Assembly (NCBI RefSeq): GCF_000334895.1
Contig: NZ_BAFM01000001.1
Coordinates: 62,001-126,000 of the forward strand
Reading direction: 5' to 3'
Length of the DNA stretch: 64,000 nt
From: Halococcus agarilyticus
Lineage (GTDB): Archaea; Halobacteriota; Halobacteria; Halobacteriales; Halococcaceae
Under the pieces are notes generated by a model, which saw only the letters and a list, made by a program, of their open reading frames with translations, was not told where the DNA came from and made no database searches. A program made the translations under genes and the position numbers. Of the stretch, positions 58,020-64,000 are shown piece by piece. The stretch's first letter is position 1, and every line of letters begins with the position of its first letter.

Positions 58020-58826
58020 ATGGAGCCCGAGCGGGTCCCGATCCCGGTCGACACCGCCGCGCCCGGTGGCACGACGAACGCCTACGTTCTCGGGAGCGAT
58101 CACGCCGTGCTGGTCGATCCCGCGGCCGCGACGCCCGAACTCGACGCCGCGCTCGACGGTCGCCGGGTCGACACGGTCCTCGTCACGCACACCCATCCCG
58201 ACCACCTCGGTGGCGTCGCCGCGTACGCGAAGCGGGGGGCCACCGTGCTCGCGCGGGCCGGATACGAGGACCGCTTCGAGCGCGCGACCGGCGTCGTTCC
58301 CGACGGCGTGATTCGTGACGGGGCCACGATCGAGACCGACGCGGGGTCGATTACTGTGGCATCGACGCCGGGCCACGCGCCGGATCACGTCGCGCTCGCG
58401 TTCGACGGCGGCGCTCTCGTGGGTGATCTGGTGATCGCGTCGGGCAGCGTGGTCGTGGGATCGGGCGAGGGCGACATGCGCGGGTATCTCACCGCGCTCC
58501 GGCGGCTCCACGCTCGCGATCCCGAGCGGCTGTATCCGGGCCACGGGCCGGCGATCGACGAACCGAGGGAAGTTTTGGAACGGCTGATCGCCCACCGCCT
58601 CGACCGGGAATCGGCGGTGCTGCGGGCGGTGCGGGAGGGTGCGGAGACGGTCGCGGAAATCACCGACGCCGCCTACGAGAAGGACGTCTCGGGGGTGCGC
58701 GATCTCGCTGAGGCCACGGTCGAGGCCCACCTCGAAAAACTCGCCGTCGAGGGGCGGGTGGCGTGGGACGGCGTACGGGCGAGCGCCCGAGAAGCTTTGC
58801 GGCACGGGGGCGAAACGGGATCGTGA
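58020..58826 (+). CDS. Metallo-beta-lactamase-fold hydrolase (LACTB2-like)
   Basis: 268 aa. Zinc motif THTHPDHLGG near 57-66, His in TPGHAPDHVA near 117-126, Asp in LVGDLVIASG near 138, and PGHGPAIDEP near 176-185. A winged-helix C-terminal part follows, as in LACTB2-like ribonuclease/hydrolases. Its stop overlaps the GTG of the next gene by 4 bases. Confidence 0.87.
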   Translation: MEPERVPIPVDTAAPGGTTNAYVLGSDHAVLVDPAAATPELDAALDGRRVDTVLVTHTHPDHLGGVAAYAKRGATVLARAGYEDRFERATGVVPDGVIRDGATIETDAGSITVASTPGHAPDHVALAFDGGALVGDLVIASGSVVVGSGEGDMRGYLTALRRLHARDPERLYPGHGPAIDEPREVLERLIAHRLDRESAVLRAVREGAETVAEITDAAYEKDVSGVRDLAEATVEAHLEKLAVEGRVAWDGVRASAREALRHGGETGS

Positions 58827-59494
58827 GCCTCGAATCCGAACTCGACCGGGCGCGCGAACTCGACACCGGGGACCTCGCCGACGCGATCGAGTCGATCGGG
58901 TTCGAGTGTACGCGGTGTGGGGCGTGCTGTAAGGCCGCCGAGACCGATTCCGGGGAGCGGGAGGAGCACACTGCGACGGTGTTTCCGGACGAGATCAGGA
59001 ACCTGCAGGAGCGAGGCGAATATGATTGGCGGGACGTCGCCAGGCCGATGCCGTACGGACTGACCGACGGCCCCGAAGGCCCGGAGGGCGAGACCTTCGA
59101 GTGGGCGCTTCAGACCGACGACTGTGACGACTGCACGTTCTACGCCGAGGCCGACGACGGAACGGGGGCGTGCACCGTCCACGACGATCGGCCGCTGATC
59201 TGTCGGACCTACCCGTTCAGCGTCGCCGTCGAGGGATCGAGCCAGCCGATGGGCGAGGCGGTCGATCAAGTGGGATCAGTTCGCGCCCACGAGTGTGAGG
59301 GGCTCGGCCGCGATATCGACCGCGAGGACGCCGAGGAGTTGGCTGCCGCGCTCAAACGCCGCGCGGTGCGTGAGCTCGAAGAGGCGATCGCGGTGCGAGA
59401 AGAGTACGCCCCTGCCGACCCCGGGCGTGGCGAGGTGGTCGTCCACGACTCCGAGGGCGCGAAACGACCGGATGGCGAGCCGATCGAGGAGTAG
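58823..59494 (+). CDS. YkgJ-family cysteine-cluster protein
   Basis: 223 aa. A CxxCxxCC cluster (CTRCGACCK) lies near 31-39, then QTDDCDDCTFY near 97-107 with CTVHDDRPLICRTYPF near 116-131, together the eight-cysteine zinc or iron-sulfur site of the YkgJ/UPF0153 family. Function is unknown; some members are thought to bind zinc or an Fe-S cluster. GTG start overlaps the MBL gene stop, so translation is coupled and the two proteins may work together. Confidence 0.83.
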   Translation: MSLESELDRARELDTGDLADAIESIGFECTRCGACCKAAETDSGEREEHTATVFPDEIRNLQERGEYDWRDVARPMPYGLTDGPEGPEGETFEWALQTDDCDDCTFYAEADDGTGACTVHDDRPLICRTYPFSVAVEGSSQPMGEAVDQVGSVRAHECEGLGRDIDREDAEELAAALKRRAVRELEEAIAVREEYAPADPGRGEVVVHDSEGAKRPDGEPIEE

Positions 59495-59828
59495 CGGCTG
59501 CGGCCGCGGCGCGGTCGCGGTGCGGTTGCGGAGCGGCTGCAGTCGCGGTGTGGCTGCGGCTGTGGTTGCAGTGCGCCTGCGGTCCTGGTGGATCGAGGGC
59601 GAGGACGCTCGCGGCTTCGCCGCTCGCCCGTTCCGAGGCGTTTCACTTCGTTCGCGCCTCGCAGCCGAGGGCTCGGGCGGTGCTGTGGGGTTGCGGTCGC
59701 GGAGAACGCTACCACACCCACCGTGAGTGAGCGTAGCGAACGAGCGGGAGTTTTTAGCGTAGATTTTTGCAAGCGGGGGTGGGCGACCGAGCGCAGCGAG
59801 GGAGCGCACCCCCCGCAGTAAAAAGGTA
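59495..59828 (-). repeat. Low-complexity stretch and structured intergenic repeat element, copy B
   Basis: 59495-59590 is a run of imperfect GGTTGCGG/GGCTGCGG repeats. 59600-59828 holds the second copy of the element at 31549-31763: GGGCGGTGCTGTGG, TCGCGGAGAACGCTAC, ACGAGCGGGAGTTTTTAG (59739-59760 area), ATTTTTGCAAG and CGACCGAGCGCAGCGAGGGAG in the same order. It directly follows the stop of the minus-strand PAC2 gene. No gene found. Confidence 0.65.
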
Positions 59829-60566
59829 CTACTGGAACATCCGAAGCGGCTCGGCCTGGGAGCTCTCGTCGTCGGCCTGCTGCATCCGCTGGGCGAGCTG
59901 CTCGCGGGCGTCCTGGATCTCCTCGGCCTGGTCAACCAAGGCGTCGGTGTCGACGTCGATGCCGGTGATGGGTTCGACGCCGCCTTCGAGCACCGCACGG
60001 GCGGCCTCGGGATCGGGGAACTGCGGGTTGGTCTCGGCGATCAGCCCGACGCTGTCGAGGCCTTCTTGGCCAGCGCGATACAGCAACGCGCCGGTCGGCC
60101 CGCTGACGAGGCCGCCCTCGGCAGGCGGGACGATCCCGGCCTCATCGAGCAGGCGCTCGCCTTCGCCGGTCGAGACGCCGTAGACCTCGGGGACGGTGTC
60201 GGACTGGTCGGGGAGGCCGCTGAGGTACAGCGGCGTGACGTCGTTCGCGTCGAGCCAGCCGGTGATGCAGGACGCAAAGCCGGTCGCATCCGAGGGCGAC
60301 ACCGGCACGTCGCTCTGGAGCACCAGCAGATCGCGGTCGGGATCGGCGTGGAGTCGGACGGGCGGCCGGAGCGGGGAGCGCTCGCCCCGATAGACCGCCG
60401 CCTGGGGGACGCCCTCACACCGGACCGCGGCGTAGTACTTCATCTCGAAGGCGTCGACGAGATGATCGGCCACGATCTTCCCGACCAGGCCGACACCGGG
60501 CAACCCCTCGACGAGTACCGGCGCGTCGAGGGACAGGTCTTCGGCGACGACATCGATGCGTGCCAT
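59829..60566 (-). CDS. Proteasome assembly chaperone family (PAC2) protein
   Basis: 245 aa. PAC2-family features are APVLVEGLPGVGLVGKIVADHL near 15-36 and PAEGGLVSGPTGALLY near 147-162. In eukaryotes PAC2 helps assemble the 20S alpha ring; archaeal members (PbaB-like) are ATP-independent chaperones. The last 35 residues form a Gln/Glu-rich coiled coil. Start at ATG 60566; a GTG five codons upstream is possible. Confidence 0.87.
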   Translation of the reverse strand: MARIDVVAEDLSLDAPVLVEGLPGVGLVGKIVADHLVDAFEMKYYAAVRCEGVPQAAVYRGERSPLRPPVRLHADPDRDLLVLQSDVPVSPSDATGFASCITGWLDANDVTPLYLSGLPDQSDTVPEVYGVSTGEGERLLDEAGIVPPAEGGLVSGPTGALLYRAGQEGLDSVGLIAETNPQFPDPEAARAVLEGGVEPITGIDVDTDALVDQAEEIQDAREQLAQRMQQADDESSQAEPLRMFQ

Positions 60567-60736
60567 GTGTTTTCTTTTCACCCAACCGACTTAACTCCGA
60601 CCCCACTGTCGACGTGTCGTTCGAGATTTCAGGGACCCGCATCGCTTCCCTGGCGTGCGGCCAACGTCTCGGGTCGGACGGCCGACCGACGATACACTCC
60701 GAAATCGACAAACGATCCGACGCCGATCTCCAATCA

Positions 60737-61645
60737 ATGGACGTGCTCTCCCGATACGAGCCGCTGATCGACGATTTCGCGGCCTTCCGGGCGGCCTGCG
60801 AACGCCCCCTCCCCTCCGTGGTCCGAGTCAACGGGATCAAGACGACGCCCGAGCGCGCCCGCGCTGCCCTCGAGGAGGAAGGGATCGATCACGAACCCTG
60901 CGAGTGGCATCCCGGACTCCTCCGGCTCGACACCGACCATCCGGGTCGGACGTGGGGCGCGTTCCACGGCTGGCTCCACGGCCAGGAGGAGGTGTCGGCG
61001 CTGCCCGCCCTCGTCTGTGATCCCGAGCCCGGTGAGCGCGTCTGGGCCGCCTGCGCCGCGCCCGGTGGGAAGGCCACCCAGCTCGCGGCGCGCGCCGACG
61101 ACGCCGGCCTCGTGGTCGCCAACGACCGCAACCTCGGCCGGCTCTCGGCGTTGCGGTTCAACGCCGAACGTCTGGGCGTGACCTCGATGGCAGTGACGAA
61201 CCGCGACGCCCGGAACTACTCGCTCGCACCGTTCGACTTCGACGAGTTCGACCGCGCGCTGTGTGACGTGCCGTGTTCGTGCGAGGGCACAGTTCGAAAG
61301 AACCCGGACGCGCTCGATGGGTGGTCGCTCGGCTACCTCGACGAGATCGCGAGCACTCAGGAAGCGATCCTCCGGCGGGCGATCCAGGCCACCCGATCCG
61401 GTGGAACGGTGGTCTACTCGACGTGTACGTTCGCCCCCGAGGAGAACGAGGCGGTGCTCGATCGAACCCTCGACAGCGAAAACTGCCGGCTCCTCGATTT
61501 TGACTGTGCGCTCGACAGCCGTCCCGGTATCACCGAGTGGGAGGGCGAGCGCTTCGATTCGAGCGTGCAGCGGGCCAAGCGGATCTACCCGCACCTGAAC
61601 GACACAGGGGGCTTCTTCTGTGCGAAGTTGGAGGTCGGCGGATGA
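60737..61645 (+). CDS. NSUN/NOP2-family RNA cytosine-C5 methyltransferase
   Basis: 302 aa. Motif I CAAPGGKATQLAAR near 104-117, motif IV with catalytic loop DVPCSCEGTVRKNP near 176-189, and motif VI YSTCTFAPEENE near 231-242, with the two Cys that define the RsmB/NSUN m5C enzymes. It acts on tRNA or rRNA. The N-terminal part is shorter than in RsmF. Its stop overlaps the start of the next gene, which probably supplies a missing accessory domain. Confidence 0.9.
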   Translation: MDVLSRYEPLIDDFAAFRAACERPLPSVVRVNGIKTTPERARAALEEEGIDHEPCEWHPGLLRLDTDHPGRTWGAFHGWLHGQEEVSALPALVCDPEPGERVWAACAAPGGKATQLAARADDAGLVVANDRNLGRLSALRFNAERLGVTSMAVTNRDARNYSLAPFDFDEFDRALCDVPCSCEGTVRKNPDALDGWSLGYLDEIASTQEAILRRAIQATRSGGTVVYSTCTFAPEENEAVLDRTLDSENCRLLDFDCALDSRPGITEWEGERFDSSVQRAKRIYPHLNDTGGFFCAKLEVGG

Positions 61646-62190
61646 GCGAGCCGAGCGACGGGCTCGCCGAAAACGACGGGTCGCGGTTCGATCGCCTGCC
61701 CGCCACCGCCGCCGAGCGCGAGGTCGTGGGCCGGGCGACCCGCGAGGCGGTGCTCGAATTCTGGGACGAACGGTACGGCATCGATCCCGCGGTCTTCGCC
61801 GACTACACGTTCTGGGAGAAGGGGTCACGAAAACTCTGGGCGTTTCGTGGGGAGATCGACTCGCCGATCGCGATCGAGAGCCTCGGGATCACCTTTCTCC
61901 GAACGCGCCAGGAACACTGGAAACCCACCACCGACGCGGTTCAGCGCTTCGGCCGTCACGCGAGTCGGAACGTGCTCACCCTCTCGCGCGAGCAGGCACG
62001 GCGGTTCGTCGCCGGCGAGGATCAGGAGATCGAGTGGGATGGCGACTGGGGGTATCTGATCGTGGCCCACGACCTCGCGGGCGAGCGCGAACCGCTCGGC
62101 GTCGGGCTCTACCTCCACGGCGAACTCCGCTCGCAGATCCCGAAGGGGCGTCGTCGGGAGCTCCGAGGGGTGGATGCGGGCGAGCCATGA
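61642..62190 (+). CDS. Accessory protein of the m5C methyltransferase (DUF7122-like)
   Basis: 182 aa, coupled to the methyltransferase gene by a 4-base overlap. It contains EFWDERYGIDPAVFADYTFW and WGYLIVAHDLAG; the second half resembles the RNA-binding domain that follows the catalytic domain in bacterial NOL1/NOP2/Fmu-type enzymes such as RsmF. I infer that it is a separated RNA-binding subunit of the methyltransferase. DUF7122 is my best family guess. Confidence 0.7.
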   Translation: MSEPSDGLAENDGSRFDRLPATAAEREVVGRATREAVLEFWDERYGIDPAVFADYTFWEKGSRKLWAFRGEIDSPIAIESLGITFLRTRQEHWKPTTDAVQRFGRHASRNVLTLSREQARRFVAGEDQEIEWDGDWGYLIVAHDLAGEREPLGVGLYLHGELRSQIPKGRRRELRGVDAGEP

Positions 62191-62205
62191 GCGCGCCGCG
62201 GATGG

Positions 62206-62526
62206 TCAGTGGGCGGTGAAGTTCAGTCCGACGACGCCGAGGACGATGCACGAGATGAATCCCACGCGAGCGACGCTGACCGGCTCGTCGAACAGCACGA
62301 CGCCGAGGGTCGCCGCCCCGACCGCACCGATGCCGGTCCAGACCGCGTAGGCCGTCCCGATCGGGAGCGACTCGACCGCCCGCGCCAGCAACAGCATGCT
62401 GACGACGAGCGCGACGACGGTCGCGATGCTCGGCAGGAGCTCGGTGAAGCCCTCGGAGTATTCGAGACCGATGGCCCAGCCGACCTCGAACACGCCGGCG
62501 ACGACGAGCACGAGCCACGGGTTCAT
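62206..62526 (-). CDS. Small multidrug resistance (SMR) family transporter
   Basis: 106 aa with four hydrophobic helices. The membrane-embedded glutamate that defines the family is Glu 14 in AGVFEVGWAIGLEYS. The GTAYAVWTGIGAVGAA segment near 57-72 is the conserved helix 3. Works as a dimer and exchanges protons for quaternary cations or guanidinium. ATG 62526 is used. Guanidinium export is one known SMR function, of interest given the ureohydrolase elsewhere in the window, but no link is shown. Confidence 0.9.
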   Translation of the reverse strand: MNPWLVLVVAGVFEVGWAIGLEYSEGFTELLPSIATVVALVVSMLLLARAVESLPIGTAYAVWTGIGAVGAATLGVVLFDEPVSVARVGFISCIVLGVVGLNFTAH

Positions 62527-62587
62527 ACCCCCGTTCCGACGACGACGGTGATAGGGCTGCCGACACCGGGATCGAGTCTGTCGACGG

Positions 62588-64000
62588 TTACTTCTCCCGG
62601 ACGACACCGCCGCTCAACCCCGCCCACTCGATCCGATAGCCGAGCTGCGACAGCACCGCGCTCGCGTCCTCGATACCGTGCGCGGCAAGGCGTTCCTCGA
62701 CCGTCGAGAGTTCGATTCCCGGTTCGATCTCGTCGGCGAGCGTATCGAGCATCGTGGGGCGAACGAGCGTGCGGCCGACCCGCTCGTGCTCGGGGAACTC
62801 CCGGCCCTCGATCGCGGTCTCGCTCACCCCGTGATCGGCCGCGAGCGCGGCGAGCCCGATCACGTCCGGTTCGGGAGCGAGTTCGTCGGGCAGTGCTGCC
62901 GCCTGCTCGTCGTTCAGTCGGTCCTCGTATCGCCGGAGCGCGTCGCGGACGTCCGCGAGTCGCACGGTGCCCGAGTACGGGATCGCGCGGGCGTCGCGAG
63001 CTTCGAGAGCCTCGCCGACGCCGAGCGACTCGTCGACCGCCACGAGCAGCTCGACGTTCTCCAACCCCTCGATCTGGTCGAGCTTCTTCGCGACGTACTC
63101 GGGCGTCCAGAACCCCATGATCTCGAAGAACACGCGGAACGGCCCGTACTTCCAGTCGAACGCGAAATCGGGGATCATCACCCGTGAGCCGGTCGCGAGC
63201 GGCTCGGGTTCGCGCACGAGCTCCCAGTCGAGATCGAGCGATTCGAACCGCGCGGCGAAGTCCGCTTCCACAGTACTATCGTACTCGACTTCGACCACGG
63301 GCTCGGTGCCAGGCACTCGAAGATCGTCGCCCGTGAGCCGGAGTTCGCGCTCGGTCCCGCGGTCGTCGATGGTCGCCGTGAGCTCCCACTCGCCCGCCTT
63401 CGTGATCGTCCGGAGCAGCCGGGCGAACCGCGTGCCGTACCGCCGCGTCCGCCGGAACAGGCTATCGGGACCCGTCACCACCACCTCGCGGTCCGAGAGC
63501 GCGCTTGCGGTCGAACCGGGGCTCGCGTCGGTGCTCCGGATCTCGTACAGCAATCGAAGGCGCTTCACCGCCGAGACGAGCGCCTTCGGGTCCGCGCTTC
63601 GCACTCGGAGCTCGGTCGCGTCGAACAGTGCTGTTTGGGCGAGCGAGAGGTCGTACTGCGCGCAGAGTTCTTCGGGACTCCACGGTGACTCGAACGCCGC
63701 GAGAATCTCGCGTTCTTCGAGGTCGGCGTACAGCGAGTGCTCGACGGCTTCGGTAGTGCTGTCGAGTCGGTCGGCGGCCGCCGCGAGTGCCTGGCCGCGC
63801 TCGGCCGCAGTCACGACACTCACCGACTCCGCGGCCGCGAACGTCGCGCGCCTGGCGCGCTCGGGGTCGATCTCGGCCCGTGTCTCGAAGGTGGCCTCTC
63901 GGTCGAGCAGCTTCGCGAACCCGCGGACGAGCTTGAAGTCGTCGGCATCGCGTTCGAGTTCTTCGAGCGCGTCGTCGAGTTCGTGGCGGGGCTCGCCGAC
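62588..64000 (-). CDS. Bax1/DUF790 nuclease, partner of XPB helicase (N-terminus beyond window)
   Basis: 470 codons are visible; the frame stays open to the window end, so the start lies outside. DUF790/Bax1 proteins form a complex with the archaeal XPB helicase and cut DNA at bubble or 3'-overhang structures in repair. Visible family features are the nuclease core PDFAFDWKYGPFRVFFEIMGFW near the last 250 residues and ELLVAVDESLG. A C-terminal region follows with HTH-like segments. XPB is expected just beyond 64000. Confidence 0.85.
   Translation of the reverse strand, partial: VGEPRHELDDALEELERDADDFKLVRGFAKLLDREATFETRAEIDPERARRATFAAAESVSVVTAAERGQALAAAADRLDSTTEAVEHSLYADLEEREILAAFESPWSPEELCAQYDLSLAQTALFDATELRVRSADPKALVSAVKRLRLLYEIRSTDASPGSTASALSDREVVVTGPDSLFRRTRRYGTRFARLLRTITKAGEWELTATIDDRGTERELRLTGDDLRVPGTEPVVEVEYDSTVEADFAARFESLDLDWELVREPEPLATGSRVMIPDFAFDWKYGPFRVFFEIMGFWTPEYVAKKLDQIEGLENVELLVAVDESLGVGEALEARDARAIPYSGTVRLADVRDALRRYEDRLNDEQAAALPDELAPEPDVIGLAALAADHGVSETAIEGREFPEHERVGRTLVRPTMLDTLADEIEPGIELSTVEERLAAHGIEDASAVLSQLGYRIEWAGLSGGVVREK

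Noticed and set aside
59495-59590. GGTTGCGG-type repeats as a CRISPR-like or coding array
   Set aside because: Units are short, irregular and without unique spacers; simple low-complexity sequence.

Overview
The window is high-GC DNA from a halophilic archaeon (class Halobacteria). Proteins are strongly acidic, many promoters put a TATA-like box about 25-30 bases upstream of the start codon with little or no leader, GTG starts and 4-base gene overlaps are common, and there are typical haloarchaeal families (halocyanin, TatA, tandem Usp proteins, an AsnC regulator with a TRASH domain, a PGF-pre-PGF-like surface domain, Bax1). A Halococcus-like genus is possible but the sequence alone does not prove it. 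No rRNA, CRISPR array or intact transposase was seen.

Region 1 (1-8600) is a solute-acid catabolic island. It has the end of a sugar-type ABC importer (two permeases at 2-1384, ATPase at 6593-7720), an IclR-family regulator (7807-8601), and a minus-strand set: enolase-superfamily acid-sugar dehydratase, D-2-hydroxyacid dehydrogenase, UxaA/SuyAB-type small and large lyase subunits, and a malate/L-lactate (ComC-type) dehydrogenase. The two dehydrogenases with the split UxaA/SuyAB lyase and an IclR regulator resemble the known sulfolactate inversion and desulfonation module. A hexonate/hexuronate pathway is the alternative.

Region 2 (9600-16160) looks like a nitrogen-scavenging island: a cyclase-family amidohydrolase, a sodium/solute symporter with a small two-helix partner, an NrpR-like (HTH plus NRD) repressor, and a translationally coupled operon of an unknown 84-aa protein, an agmatinase-type ureohydrolase and an aldehyde dehydrogenase. 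An 18-bp dyad, GTGGCA-N6-TGCCAC (one mismatch in the other copy), lies at the predicted transcription start of both the symporter and the agmatinase operon.

Region 3 (16290-24340) holds membrane and housekeeping genes: PAP2 phosphatase, YdjM-like membrane protein, CDP-alcohol phosphatidyltransferase, a fused Gfo/Idh-aldo/keto reductase, an alkaline-phosphatase-like protein, a HAD phosphatase and a MazG-like protein. Region 4 (24425-31490) is redox and copper themed: AsnC-TRASH regulator, YHS-containing permease, cysteine-rich copper-storage-like protein, halocyanin, thioredoxin-reductase-like flavoprotein, plus a diacylglycerol kinase-like enzyme and a frameshifted photolyase-related remnant.

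Region 5 (31550-44420) contains an HD protein, peroxiredoxin, TatA, tRNA-Arg(CCU), a CBS/CorC membrane protein, a double Usp protein facing a decayed Usp remnant that carries an exact 39-bp tandem duplication, MFS and ABC-2 exporters, a YihY protein, an intron-containing tRNA-Gly(UCC), a Trm9-like methyltransferase and a phosphohexomutase. Region 6 (44460-57070) has a 1211-aa secreted multi-domain 5'-nucleotidase relative with altered metal ligands, a TPP enzyme/3-hydroxyacyl-CoA dehydrogenase/amino-acid permease cluster, two large multi-membrane proteins of glycosyltransferase type and several gene remnants. Region 7 (57160-64000) has a PPOX-family protein, small regulator, MBL hydrolase, YkgJ-type cysteine cluster protein, PAC2 proteasome-assembly chaperone, an NSUN-type RNA m5C methyltransferase with a partner, an SMR transporter and the C-terminal part of the XPB partner nuclease Bax1. 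Two copies of a structured about 200-base intergenic element lie between convergent genes at 31549-31763 and 59600-59828.
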